This document shows, one piece after another, positions 54,288 through 62,865 of a stretch of 64,000 bases of DNA; within the stretch, counting starts at the first letter, position 1, and each line of letters opens with the position of its first letter. The stretch covers positions 1,116,001-1,180,000 of the forward strand of contig NZ_RZGZ01000002.1 of NCBI RefSeq assembly GCF_003990045.1, given 5' to 3'. The notes beneath the pieces were generated by a model. That model did no database searches. It saw nothing but the letters and a program-made list of their open reading frames with translations, and was not told the DNA's origin. This DNA is from Labedella endophytica. Its GTDB lineage: Bacteria; Actinomycetota; Actinomycetes; Actinomycetales; Microbacteriaceae. The position numbers and the translations under genes are program-made.

Positions 54288-55415
54288 ATGACGCTGACCG
54301 CACCCACCACGGACGACCGAGCAGGCGAGCAGCCGCGGGATCACCGCACGGCCGAGCACACGACCCCGCTCGGCTTCGAGCACGAGCGCGTGGTCGTCGC
54401 CACCGGCTCCCGGTCCCGCCTCACGATCATCGTCGCCGTGCACTCCACCCGCCTCGGTGCGGCGCTCGGCGGGGCGCGGCTCTGGACGTACCCGACGTGG
54501 ACCGACGCGCTCGACGACGCACTCCGACTCTCCGAGGGCATGACCCTGAAGAACGCGTGCGCCGGGCTCGAGCACGGCGGCGGCAAGGCCGTCATCCACA
54601 TCCCCCTCGGCATGACCCTCGACGCGGAGACGCGCCGGAACGCGCTGCTCGACCTCGGCGACGTCGTCGAGTCCGTCGGCGGCCGCTACGTCACGGCGGA
54701 GGACGTCGGAACGTCCTCCGCGGACATGGCCGTGGTGCGCGAGCGCACCACCCACGTGACGGGGCTACCGCTCGAGAGCGGCGGAGTGGGCGAGCCGAGC
54801 GAGGCGACCGCCGCGGGCGTCGTCACGTCCATCCGGGCCACCATGGAGTGCCGGTTCGGCTCGAGCGACCTCGGCGAGCGCCGGGCGACCATCTCCGGAC
54901 TCGGACACGTGGGCTCGCTCGTCGCGCGCACTCTCCGTTCAGAGGGTGTCGACCTCACCGTCACCGACGTGAACCCGGCGCGCCGCGCCCTCGCCGAGGA
55001 GCTCGGCGCGATGTGGGTGTCGCCCGGATCCGAGCACCTCGTGGAGACCGACGTGTTCGTCCCGTGCGGCGTCGGCGGCGCGCTCACCGAGACCGTCGTG
55101 GCCGAACTCGCGTGCGTCGCCGTCGTGGGAGCGGCCAACAACCAGCTCGCATCGCGCTCCGTCGCCGATCTGCTCGCCGCCCGCGGGATCCTCTGGGCCC
55201 CCGACTTCATCGTCAACGCCGGTGGCGTCATCCACCTCGCGTTCGCGGCGGGGGCCGACGGCCGCGCGGTCATCGCCGAGCGGGTCGCCGCGATCGGCGA
55301 CACGGTGCGGGCGGTGTTCGACACGGCGTCGAGCGAGGGCACGACCACGCTCGCTGCGGCGGAACGTCTCGCGGCGCGTCGGTTGGGCGCCGTCGAGGCA
55401 CCGACCGCCGGCTGA
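54288..55415 (+). CDS. Leu/Phe/Val (Glu-family) dehydrogenase, 375 aa
   Basis: Amino-acid dehydrogenase of the Glu/Leu/Phe/Val superfamily that oxidatively deaminates branched or aromatic amino acids to 2-oxo acids. The catalytic Lys is in EHGGGKAVIHIP, another conserved Lys in MTLKNACAG; YVTAEDVGTSSADM gives the acid Asp; the NAD fold starts TISGLGHVGSLVARTL, and NAGGVIHLA ends the active site. A dimer or octamer is usual. CGAGGAG precedes the ATG. A terminator hairpin at 55436-55466 follows the stop. Confidence 0.93.
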   Translation: MTLTAPTTDDRAGEQPRDHRTAEHTTPLGFEHERVVVATGSRSRLTIIVAVHSTRLGAALGGARLWTYPTWTDALDDALRLSEGMTLKNACAGLEHGGGKAVIHIPLGMTLDAETRRNALLDLGDVVESVGGRYVTAEDVGTSSADMAVVRERTTHVTGLPLESGGVGEPSEATAAGVVTSIRATMECRFGSSDLGERRATISGLGHVGSLVARTLRSEGVDLTVTDVNPARRALAEELGAMWVSPGSEHLVETDVFVPCGVGGALTETVVAELACVAVVGAANNQLASRSVADLLAARGILWAPDFIVNAGGVIHLAFAAGADGRAVIAERVAAIGDTVRAVFDTASSEGTTTLAAAERLAARRLGAVEAPTAG

Positions 55416-55435
55416 GCGGTCGCCCACGCAGGTCG

Positions 55436-55466
55436 GAGCGCCCCGTCTCACCGAGACGGGGCGCTC
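55436..55466 (+). terminator. Hairpin after the dehydrogenase gene
   Basis: GAGCGCCCCGTCTC (55436-55449) pairs with GAGACGGGGCGCTC (55453-55466) across three bases. It sits 21 bases after the dehydrogenase stop and ends in GGTTCGTCG. A Rho-independent-type terminator is likely although the T run is weak. Confidence 0.75.
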
Positions 55467-55556
55467 GGTTCGTCGTACGGGCGTGTACGCGGCGCGGCGA
55501 GGATCCGGAATGTTACGCATTCTTTCGCTCGGATGACGGGCCTCGGGGGCGACGGC

Positions 55557-55577
55557 CTAGCGTTGACACACCGCTAG
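55557..55577 (+). promoter_or_regulatory. Inverted repeat and TTGACA upstream of the SsuABC-like operon
   Basis: CTAGCG (55557-55562) and CGCTAG (55572-55577) flank TTGACACAC, which contains TTGACA (55563-55568), a consensus -35 box. The palindrome around this box is a possible operator for a sulfur or nitrogen repressor. No clear -10 is visible at the usual distance. Confidence 0.4.
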
Positions 55578-55609
55578 ACCACCCGTCCTCGAGCGACCCG
55601 AGAGCCCCC

Positions 55610-56482
55610 GTGTCCACGACCGTCCCGCAAGCCCTCGCACGCGACGTCAGCCGCGCCGTCTCGATCGACTTCGCCGGGGTCGGTCGCGCATTCGCTCCCG
55701 AGCGCGGATCCGGTCCGGCGCGACCGGTGCTGCGCGACATCGAGCTCGCGGTGGAACCGGGCGAGGTCGTCGCGATCCTCGGCACGAGCGGGTGCGGCAA
55801 GTCCACGCTGCTGCGCATCACGGGCGGCCTCGATTCCGCGACGAGCGGCAGCGTGCGCATCGACGGCTCACCGGTCTCCGGCATCGACCCCCGCACGGCC
55901 ATCGGCTTCCAGGAGCCCCGCCTCCTTCCGTGGCGCACCGTGCACGACAACGTCGCGCTCGGCCTCCCGCGCGGAACCCCGAAGGCGGAAGGCGCGGAGC
56001 GCGTCTCGACCCTCATCGACCTCGTGGGGCTCAGCGAGTTCGCGGGCCACCGCCCACGTGAGATCTCGGGCGGCATGGCGCAGCGCACGTCCCTCGCCCG
56101 CGCACTCGCCCGCAACCCCGGCGTTCTACTCCTCGACGAGCCGTTCGGCGCCCTCGATGCACTCACCCGCCTGAAGATGCAGGACCTGCTCCTCGACATC
56201 CTCTCCGCCGAGCCCACGACCGTCCTCCTCGTGACGCACGACGTGGACGAGGCGCTGCAGCTCGCCGATCGCATCGTGCTCCTCGCGAAGCCCGAGGACG
56301 AGAGCGCGCCGGGAGCGACGATCGCGCAGCTCCTCACCGTTCCGGGCACCCGTCCGCGAGACCGGGGATCGGCCGAGCTCGCGGAGCTGCGGGGGCGCCT
56401 CCTCGACGGGCTCGGCATCGATCGCCACGGCAGCGCCCGCGGCGTCGAGACCGGCACCTCGATCCCCCACTACCCGTACTGA
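55610..56482 (+). CDS. ABC transporter ATPase, nitrate/sulfonate (SsuB/TauB-like), 290 aa
   Basis: ATPase for aliphatic-sulfonate-, taurine- or nitrate-type import. Walker A is GTSGCGKST, signature EISGGMAQRTSLARAL, Walker B LLLDEPFGALDA, H-loop LVTHDVDE, and FQEPRLLPWRTV is the typical Q-loop of the SsuB family. A ~55-residue C-terminal extension ends in a short His/Pro/Tyr tail. The GTG at 55610 has no strong ribosome binding site nearby. It is the first gene of an operon with binding protein and permease downstream. Confidence 0.92.
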   Translation: MSTTVPQALARDVSRAVSIDFAGVGRAFAPERGSGPARPVLRDIELAVEPGEVVAILGTSGCGKSTLLRITGGLDSATSGSVRIDGSPVSGIDPRTAIGFQEPRLLPWRTVHDNVALGLPRGTPKAEGAERVSTLIDLVGLSEFAGHRPREISGGMAQRTSLARALARNPGVLLLDEPFGALDALTRLKMQDLLLDILSAEPTTVLLVTHDVDEALQLADRIVLLAKPEDESAPGATIAQLLTVPGTRPRDRGSAELAELRGRLLDGLGIDRHGSARGVETGTSIPHYPY

Positions 56483-56531
56483 CCGCGACGCGCGAGCGCC
56501 GCCACCTTCGACCACCAGCACAGGAGCACTC

Positions 56532-57578
56532 ATGACCACCACCCGATTCCGGCCGGCCACCGCCGTCGCCGCCCTCGCCGCCGCCACGGCCCTCGTCCTG
56601 AGCGGCTGCGCGGCCGGCGAGAACGCGTCGAGCGATGGCGCCACGACCGGCGAGGGCGGCGAGACGATGGGCGGCACGCTCAACATCGACTTCGCCACCT
56701 ACAACCCGCTGTCCCTCGTGATCAAGGAGAACGGCTGGCTCGAGGATGCTCTCGCCGACCAGGACATCGACGTCAACTGGGTGCAGTCCGCCGGTTCTAA
56801 CAAGGCGAACGAGAACCTGCGCGCCGGGGCGATCGACGTGGGCTCCACGGCCGGAAGCGCGGCGCTCCTCGCCCGCTCCAACGGTTCCCCCATCAAGACG
56901 ATCGACATCTACTCCCAGCCGGAGTGGTCGGCGCTCGTCGTGGGCCCCGATTCCGACATCACCTCCGTGGCCGACCTCGAGGGCAAGAAGGTCGCAGCCA
57001 CGAAGGGCACGGACCCCTACTTCTTCCTGCTGCAGTCGCTCGAGGAGGCCGGCGTCGACCCGGCCGACGTGACGATCGAGAACCTCCAGCACGCCGACGG
57101 CTCCACCGCGCTCTTCAACGGCTCGGTCGATGCGTGGGCGGGGCTCGACCCGATCATGGCGGGGGCCGAGGAGGACGGCGCGCAGCTCGTCTACCGCAAC
57201 GTCGACTTCAACAGCTACGGCTTCCTGAACGCCACGGAGGACTTCCTCACGGAGAAGCCCGACGTCGCGCAGACCGTCGTGGACGCCTACGAGAAGGCCC
57301 GCGAATGGGCGCAGGAGAACCCCGAGGAGACGGCGCAGATCCTCGCCGACGTCGCGGGACTCGACCTCGCCGTCGCCACGACCGTGATCGAGGAGCGCTC
57401 GAACCTCGACGTCGACAACGTGCCCGGTCAGGCGCAGCTCGACGTGCTCGAGATCATCGGCCCGATCTTCGTGGAGTCCGGAGACGTCTCCTCGCAGGAC
57501 CAGGTGGACGAGGCTCTCGACACCCTCCTCGAGCCCAGCTACGCGGAGGACGCCGACCCGTCCTCCATCGCCGACTGA
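56532..57578 (+). CDS. ABC transporter substrate-binding lipoprotein, sulfonate/nitrate type (SsuA-like), 348 aa
   Basis: A signal peptide ends at lipobox LSGC (Cys26), then a Gly/Ser/Glu linker, then a NMT1/SsuA-like type 2 binding protein: LNIDFATYNPLSLVIKENG, WVQSAGSNKANENLRAGAID, EWSALVVGPDSDIT, VADLEGKKVAATKGTDPYFF and DAWAGLDP. It binds an organosulfonate or related oxyanion outside the cell. It sits between ATPase and permease genes. The C-terminus ends acidic. A long hairpin lies between this gene and the permease gene. Confidence 0.93.
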   Translation: MTTTRFRPATAVAALAAATALVLSGCAAGENASSDGATTGEGGETMGGTLNIDFATYNPLSLVIKENGWLEDALADQDIDVNWVQSAGSNKANENLRAGAIDVGSTAGSAALLARSNGSPIKTIDIYSQPEWSALVVGPDSDITSVADLEGKKVAATKGTDPYFFLLQSLEEAGVDPADVTIENLQHADGSTALFNGSVDAWAGLDPIMAGAEEDGAQLVYRNVDFNSYGFLNATEDFLTEKPDVAQTVVDAYEKAREWAQENPEETAQILADVAGLDLAVATTVIEERSNLDVDNVPGQAQLDVLEIIGPIFVESGDVSSQDQVDEALDTLLEPSYAEDADPSSIAD

Positions 57579-57589
57579 CTCGCCTGAGA

Positions 57590-57637
57590 TGTCGCATTCT
57601 GTTGCCTGAACAGTCGGAAAGGCAACAGAATGCGACA
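57590..57637 (+). terminator. Hairpin inside the SsuABC-like operon
   Basis: TGTCGCATTCTGTTGCC (57590-57606) pairs perfectly with its complement (57621-57637), a 17-base stem with a 14-base loop. It lies between the binding-protein and permease genes, both rightward, so it may stabilise the upstream mRNA and lower permease expression. Confidence 0.75.
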
Positions 57638-57670
57638 CCTCACGGGAGATGACCGAGAGAGGAGGAGAGC

Positions 57671-58543
57671 GTGACGTATCAGAGCGAACCGGATGAGCGG
57701 GTTCCGGGCGTCGTGACGACCCAGGGATCGTCGTACGACACGACGGAGGCCCGGCCCGGGCGCGCGTTCCTCGCCCGCGGCACCGGCCGACTCACGTCGC
57801 GCACGTGGTTCGTCCTGCTCGCGGGCGCCCTCCTCCCCGCGATCGTGCTCGCGGTGTGGCTGATCGCGAGCGCGGGCGGCACGACGGCGACCCTGCCGTC
57901 ACCCGGCGACGTGTGGCTCGCGGGCGTCGACCTCGCCCAGCGCGGCCTGCTCGCCTCGGACGTCGCGATCTCCGTGCAGCGCGTGCTGCTCGGCTTCGGG
58001 ATCGGTGCAGGGCTCGGCCTCTCGATCGGCGCCGTCGTGGGCCTGTCGAAGCTCGGGGACATCCTCCTCTCCCCCACCCTCGCCGCGTTGCGAGCCGTCC
58101 CCTCGCTCGCGTGGGTGCCGCTGCTCATCCTGTGGTTCAAGATCGGCGAGGACTCCAAGGTCATCCTGATCGCGATCGGCGCATTCTTCCCCGTCTACAC
58201 GACCGTCTCAGCGGCCCTCCGGCACGTCGACCGGCAGCTCGTGGAGGCCGGCCGGGCGTTCGGGCTCAACGGCCCGCGACTCTTCGTGACCGTGCAGCTG
58301 CCCGCGGTGATCCCGTCGGTGATCTCGGGCCTGCGGCTCGCGCTCGCCCAGGCGTGGTTGTTCCTCGTGGCGGCCGAGCTCATCGCGTCGTCGATGGGAC
58401 TCGGATTCCGACTGGTCGACTCGCAGAACAACGGCCGCATCGACCGCATCTTCTTCGTCATCATCCTGCTCGCCGTGCTCGGCAAGCTCACCGACTCCCT
58501 CGTCGGGCTCTTCGAACGCTGGGTCAAGCGCCGCTGGTCCTGA
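57671..58543 (+). CDS. ABC transporter permease, sulfonate/nitrate type (SsuC-like), 290 aa
   Basis: Inner-membrane component for the SsuABC-like importer with about six helices. The EAA-type cytoplasmic loop is VEAGRAFGLNGPRLFVTVQLP, and RAVPSLAWVPLLILWFKIGE is the well-conserved loop of this permease group. The first ~40 residues are polar. A GGAGGAG ribosome binding site precedes the GTG. The ATPase and binding-protein genes lie upstream, separated by a hairpin. Confidence 0.93.
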   Translation: MTYQSEPDERVPGVVTTQGSSYDTTEARPGRAFLARGTGRLTSRTWFVLLAGALLPAIVLAVWLIASAGGTTATLPSPGDVWLAGVDLAQRGLLASDVAISVQRVLLGFGIGAGLGLSIGAVVGLSKLGDILLSPTLAALRAVPSLAWVPLLILWFKIGEDSKVILIAIGAFFPVYTTVSAALRHVDRQLVEAGRAFGLNGPRLFVTVQLPAVIPSVISGLRLALAQAWLFLVAAELIASSMGLGFRLVDSQNNGRIDRIFFVIILLAVLGKLTDSLVGLFERWVKRRWS

Positions 58544-58566
58544 CCCCACCACCTACACCCCCTGAC

Positions 58567-58606
58567 AATCCCCTCCGTGCACGAGTTCTCGAGCACGGAG
58601 GGGATT
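58567..58606. terminator. Hairpin of the convergent-end type after the SsuABC-like operon
   Basis: AATCCCCTCCGTGC (58567-58580) pairs with GCACGGAGGGGATT (58593-58606); loop ACGAGTTCTCGA itself can pair. It follows stop codon plus CCCC (58541 onward) like the other family members. The 227-base gap to 58771 also holds the promoter of the next gene. Confidence 0.8.
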
Positions 58607-58770
58607 CTTATGGGTGAGAGCGAGGGAGGGGAGGGGGAAACGTGCGCGGGCGGAGCGGTACGCGCAGCGGGCGTGCGCGGGAGGCAAAGAAACGCCTCGG
58701 CCCCCACGGATACGCTCAGCGAGAGGGCGATCGTCCTCGACCACCCACGCGTGCACCCGAGGAGGGAACC

Positions 58771-60201
58771 ATGACCATCGAACGCACTTCACAGGCGATC
58801 ATCGGCGAGCCCGAGGTCGTGGAGGACACCCGCCTCTCGGGCGAGGAGATCGCGGCGATGCCCGCGTGGCAGCGTCTCAAGACCGTCGCCACCTCGCTCC
58901 GTGCGCACCAGGTGAAGGACGGATCGATCCCCGTCGCCGACGCCCACGGCGCTGCCCGCCAGCACGTCTCCGACATCGTCGCTTCCGTCCGCGAGCTCGC
59001 CCCTCTGTTCCCGAGCGACTCCGCGTACCTCGCTGCAATCGCCACGGACTTCGAGCGCTGGGCCGACGGCGGCTTCGGGGTGCCCGACTTCTTCGACTCG
59101 CTCATCGAGTTCCAGCCGCAGCTGTCCCGCCGCGACGGCGAGCTGCACCTCGTGGTCTTCCCGATGTACACGCAGAACGGGTCGACGGATCGGCTCGTCG
59201 AGGCCGTCATCGTGGAGGTCGTGTGGCCCGAGTTCGTCGGCGCACTGGAGGCCGGCGAGTACTCGAACGCCCTGTTCGTCCCGATCCGCTTCGTGGACTT
59301 CACGCCCGGGTACGACACGAACTCGGCCGTGCTCTTCCCCGAGACGGTCGCGATGCGCCAGATCCCGACGTTCACGTGGGGCGCGATCTTCGCCGACCGC
59401 GAGGCCGCGCGCTTCCGTCGCGTCGTGAGGAAGGCGGCCGAGATCACGAAGCTCGACCTGCCGGAGGACGCCCTCGAGCTCCTCGAGGATCAGCAGCTCG
59501 CGGAGGAGACCTTCGTGATGTGGGACCTCATCCACGACCGCACCCACATGCGCGGCGACCTCCCGTTCGACCCGTTCATGATCAAGCAGCGCATGCCGTT
59601 CTTCCTCTATTCGCTCGAGGAGCTGCGCTGCGACCTCACCGCGTTCCGAGAGTCGGTGCGGCTCGAGAAGGAGCTCGGCGCGCGCGAGGCCGGCGACCTG
59701 AGCGAGGCGGAGGCGGAGACGCTGCGTCACGCGAAGCTCGTGCAGTACGCGGTGATCTTCGACCGCATCTTCCGCTTCACCCTCACCGGTTCGCGCGTGC
59801 GCAACTACGACGGGCTCGGCGGCCAGCTGCTCTTCGCGTGGCTGCACCAGCACCGCGTCCTGCACTGGACGGACACCTCGCTCGCGATCGACTGGGACGA
59901 GGTTCCCGGCGTGGTCGTGCAGCTCGGTGACGCGATCGACGAGCTCTACTGGCGCTCCATCGACCGACCGAAGGTGGCGCACTGGCTCGCCGCCTACGAG
60001 CTCGTCTCCTCCGTGGTCGAGCCGCACCCGGCCTCCGCGTGGAAGCGCGGTCTGCCGGACGAGGTCCTGCTCGGCGCCCCGAAGGGGATGACGGACGCCG
60101 TTCTCGACGACGAGTTCCCGCTCTCCATGTTCTACGAGGCGCTCTCGAAGAAGATGGGCGACGTCATCGCGTCGACCTCGGGCATCACGGGCCGCGGCTG
60201 A
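58771..60201 (+). CDS. DUF6421-like protein, 476 aa
   Basis: Large cytoplasmic protein found in actinobacteria; I place it in the DUF6421 group by length, the MTIERTSQAIIGE start and the WDLIHDRTHMRGDLPFDPFM segment. That segment has His-Asp-x-x-His near residue 255, a possible metal site, followed by KQRMPFFLYSLEELRCDL. No known catalytic family can be assigned. No membrane helix or signal peptide. GAGGAGGG gives a strong ribosome binding site. A single-gene unit followed by a strong terminator (60216-60247). Confidence 0.75.
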   Translation: MTIERTSQAIIGEPEVVEDTRLSGEEIAAMPAWQRLKTVATSLRAHQVKDGSIPVADAHGAARQHVSDIVASVRELAPLFPSDSAYLAAIATDFERWADGGFGVPDFFDSLIEFQPQLSRRDGELHLVVFPMYTQNGSTDRLVEAVIVEVVWPEFVGALEAGEYSNALFVPIRFVDFTPGYDTNSAVLFPETVAMRQIPTFTWGAIFADREAARFRRVVRKAAEITKLDLPEDALELLEDQQLAEETFVMWDLIHDRTHMRGDLPFDPFMIKQRMPFFLYSLEELRCDLTAFRESVRLEKELGAREAGDLSEAEAETLRHAKLVQYAVIFDRIFRFTLTGSRVRNYDGLGGQLLFAWLHQHRVLHWTDTSLAIDWDEVPGVVVQLGDAIDELYWRSIDRPKVAHWLAAYELVSSVVEPHPASAWKRGLPDEVLLGAPKGMTDAVLDDEFPLSMFYEALSKKMGDVIASTSGITGRG

Positions 60202-60215
60202 CGCGTTCGTGAGCG

Positions 60216-60247
60216 CCTGGGGAGGCCGGCACTCCCGCCTCCCCAGG
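60216..60247 (+). terminator. Strong hairpin after the DUF6421-like gene
   Basis: CCTGGGGAGGC (60216-60226) and GCCTCCCCAGG (60237-60247) pair perfectly over eleven bases with a ten-base loop, 14 bases after the stop codon. No U tract follows. Confidence 0.7.
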
Positions 60248-60299
60248 TGCGGTCGCACCCGTGTGTCAGGATGAAGGCGACCCCGACCTGGAAGTGACG

Positions 60300-61346
60300 A
60301 TGATGTCGACAGCGCTGCCCTCCCCCCGCTTCACCGATCCCCGCGACGCGCCCGTCCTCCGCTGGGGGATCCTCGCCCCCGGAGCGATCGCGAACGATTT
60401 CGTCGACTCGCTCGTGCGCCACACGGATCAGCGGGTCGTGGCCGCGGGCTCGCGCACGCTCGAGCGCGCCCAGGAGTTCGCGCGGAAGCACGGCATCGAC
60501 CGCGCGTACGGTTCGTACGGCGAGCTCGTCGCCGATCCCGAGGTCGACGTCGTCTACATCGCCTCGCCCCACAGCCTCCACGAGGAGCACGCGATGCTCG
60601 CGATCGCGGCCGGCAAGCACGTCCTGATCGAGAAGCCGATCGCTCCGACCGCTGCGGCAGCGCGGCGCATCGTCGAGGCCGCCCGTGCGGCCGGCGTCTT
60701 CGCCATGGAGGCGATGTGGACGCGGTACCGCCCGCAGAGCGACGTCATCCGTCAGACCGTCGAGAACGGCCTCCTCGGCGAGCTCCGGATCGTGACGGCG
60801 GACTTCGGCGGTGCCGCCGCGTTCGATCCCGCCTCGCGCATCTTCGACCCGCGGCTCGCCGGCGGCGCGCTCCTCGACCTCGGCGTGTACGTCGCGGCGT
60901 GGGCCACGTTCATCCTCGGCACGGAGCTCGAGGTCACCGCTCGTGGGCGCCTCGCACCCACCGGGGTCGACGCACACGCCGCCCTCATCCTCTCGTCGGC
61001 GGGCGGAGCGCACGCGCTGCTCTCGGCGGGAGTCGACGCGGCGACGCCCGTGCGCTCCGTCATCGCCGGCGAGCGCGGCCGGCTCGAGGTGTCCTCCCCC
61101 TTCTGGGACGCCGACACCATCACGTTCTACGACGCCGACGGCACCCTCGTGGACGAGTGGGCCGACACCTTCGACCGACCCGCCCGCCAGTCCCTCTGCT
61201 ACCAGGCCGCCGCCCTCGCGCGGTACGTCGACGCCGGGCTCACCGAGTCCCCGCTGCACGGCCTCGACGAGACGATCCGTGTGCTCGAGATGCTCGACGA
61301 CGCGCGCCGCCAGATCGGCGGAGCCGAACCGGGCGACCCGGCCTGA
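60300..61346 (+). CDS. Gfo/Idh/MocA family oxidoreductase, 348 aa
   Basis: NAD(P)-dependent sugar or trans-dihydrodiol dehydrogenase of the Gfo/Idh/MocA fold. The Rossmann start is LRWGILAPGAIANDFV, the hallmark EKP motif is in GKHVLIEKPIAPT, and the substrate domain has MEAMWTRYRPQSDVI and GALLDLGVYVAAWATF with the conserved Asp. It may reduce or oxidise a sugar derivative. GGAAG lies just before ATG; the adjacent second ATG (60303) is equally possible. A hairpin (61355-61374) ends the transcript. Confidence 0.93.
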   Translation: MMSTALPSPRFTDPRDAPVLRWGILAPGAIANDFVDSLVRHTDQRVVAAGSRTLERAQEFARKHGIDRAYGSYGELVADPEVDVVYIASPHSLHEEHAMLAIAAGKHVLIEKPIAPTAAAARRIVEAARAAGVFAMEAMWTRYRPQSDVIRQTVENGLLGELRIVTADFGGAAAFDPASRIFDPRLAGGALLDLGVYVAAWATFILGTELEVTARGRLAPTGVDAHAALILSSAGGAHALLSAGVDAATPVRSVIAGERGRLEVSSPFWDADTITFYDADGTLVDEWADTFDRPARQSLCYQAAALARYVDAGLTESPLHGLDETIRVLEMLDDARRQIGGAEPGDPA

Positions 61347-61354
61347 CCGGCCAC

Positions 61355-61374
61355 GGGCGACGAATCCGTCGCCC
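61355..61374 (+). terminator. Short hairpin after the Gfo/Idh/MocA gene
   Basis: GGGCGACG (61355-61362) and CGTCGCCC (61367-61374) form an eight-base stem with a four-base loop, eight bases after the stop. A GC-rich terminator is likely. Confidence 0.6.
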
Positions 61375-61414
61375 GGCGGAGGCGGACGTCACGGCGGATG
61401 CATAGGCTCGGGGC

Positions 61415-61462
61415 ATGGCTGATCGAGGCGACACCAACGAGATGACGGACCGGACTCCATGA
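61415..61462 (+). CDS. Fifteen-residue leader ORF coupled to the histidine kinase gene
   Basis: ATG at 61415 begins six bases after a TAGGCT box (61403-61408), the leaderless pattern of this window. It codes MADRGDTNEMTDRTP and its TGA (61460-61462) overlaps the kinase ATG (61459) by ATGA. The kinase has no ribosome binding site of its own, so translation of this leader probably delivers ribosomes to it. It is either a leader peptide or an alternative start context. Confidence 0.55.
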   Translation: MADRGDTNEMTDRTP

Positions 61463-62865
61463 CCGCCGCCACAGCTCCCCTCGACACCGACGACGTCGCG
61501 CCCGAGGACCTCGACCCCGACGACCCGCGCTGGCGCCGACCCGCTCCGTCGCAGCGCGCCCTCCGCACGGACATCGTCCTGGCGGTCGCGTTCTTCGTCG
61601 GCACCCTCTTCAGCCTCATGCTCTATCGCACGGCCGGTTACTACGAGGAACCCGCGTCGATGGGCGTGAGCATCGTGTGGGCCCTCGTCATCTCGCTGCC
61701 CCTCGCGTTCCGGCGTCGTTTCCCGTGCACGGTCGCGCTCGTCCTCTCCGTCGCGTTCATCGGTGGGCAGTTCCTGCAGGTCCCCGAGCTCCTCATGTCC
61801 AACATCACGCTCTTCCTCGGCATCTACAGCGTGGGCGCCTGGGTCGTGGACCGCCGCCGAGCGCACCTCATCCGAGGCCTCATCGTCGTCTCGATGTTCG
61901 TGTGGTTGCTCACCGCGATGTTCCAGCAGGCCACGGATCCCGACTCGCTCGCCGGGTTCTCGCGCGCTGGAGCATTCTCACCGCTCGTCGCCTTCCTCCT
62001 CATCAACGTTCTGACGAACCTCCTCTATTTCGGCGGCGCCTGGTTCTTCGGCGATCGGGCGCTCGCGAGCGCCCGCGAGCGCGCCCTGCTCGAGCACCGC
62101 ACCCGAGAGCTCGAACTCGAGCGCTCCCGCACCGCCGCGCAGGCGGTGAGCCTCGAACGCGTGCGGATCGCGCGCGAGCTGCACGATGTCGTCGCACACC
62201 ACGTGTCCGTCATGGGCGTGCAGGCGGGCGCCGCGCGCATGGTGATGCAGAGCGATCCAGTGGCTGCTCGCGATGCGCTCAGCAACGTGGAGATCAATGC
62301 CCGCAGCGCGATCGACGAGCTCCACGGACTGCTGAAGACCCTGCGCGAGGAGGACGGCCGCGACGCGGATCCCGCCGCGACGAGCGCGTCGACCCTCGGA
62401 CTCGAATCCCTACCCACCCTCGTGGACGATTCGACGGCCGCGGGACTTCCGACCACCCTCGACGTCGTCGGGGAGCCCCGCCGCGTTCCCGCCGGAGTCG
62501 CCCTCAACCTGTATCGGATCGCACAGGAGTCCCTCACGAACGCACGGAAATACGGGGGCAGCGCGGCCGTCGCCGACGTCCGCGTGCGGTACCTCGACGA
62601 TGCCGTCGAGGTCGAAGTCAGCAACACGGGTCGAGCCACGAGCGGGACCCCGAATCCCGGAGGCCTCGGCCATGTGGGCATGCGCGAACGCGCGTCCGCC
62701 TCGGGCGGCACGATCGACATCGGCCGTGCGGGCGACGGCCGCTATGTCGTGCGCGCCCGCGTCCCCGCCCCCATGGCACCGCGACCCGCGTCCGAACTGC
62801 CCTCGACAGAGGCGCCCCACAGCATCGATTCCCCCGTGGGATCGGGAAGCGGAGACCGATCATGA
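61459..62865 (+). CDS. Sensor histidine kinase, NarL/DesK-type, 468 aa
   Basis: Membrane sensor kinase. Residues ~35-205 hold about five to six helices (LAVAFFVGTLFSLML, VWALVISLPLAF, FIGGQFL, LFLGIYSVGAWVV and others), with little extracellular domain, so it senses through the membrane. The dimerisation/H-box is RIARELHDVVAHHVSVM with the phosphorylated His, and the HATPase_c ends with NPGGLGHVGMRERA (G-box). A Pro/Ser tail follows. It overlaps the response regulator gene by four bases, so both are translated together. The stimulus is unknown. Confidence 0.93.
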   Translation: MTAATAPLDTDDVAPEDLDPDDPRWRRPAPSQRALRTDIVLAVAFFVGTLFSLMLYRTAGYYEEPASMGVSIVWALVISLPLAFRRRFPCTVALVLSVAFIGGQFLQVPELLMSNITLFLGIYSVGAWVVDRRRAHLIRGLIVVSMFVWLLTAMFQQATDPDSLAGFSRAGAFSPLVAFLLINVLTNLLYFGGAWFFGDRALASARERALLEHRTRELELERSRTAAQAVSLERVRIARELHDVVAHHVSVMGVQAGAARMVMQSDPVAARDALSNVEINARSAIDELHGLLKTLREEDGRDADPAATSASTLGLESLPTLVDDSTAAGLPTTLDVVGEPRRVPAGVALNLYRIAQESLTNARKYGGSAAVADVRVRYLDDAVEVEVSNTGRATSGTPNPGGLGHVGMRERASASGGTIDIGRAGDGRYVVRARVPAPMAPRPASELPSTEAPHSIDSPVGSGSGDRS

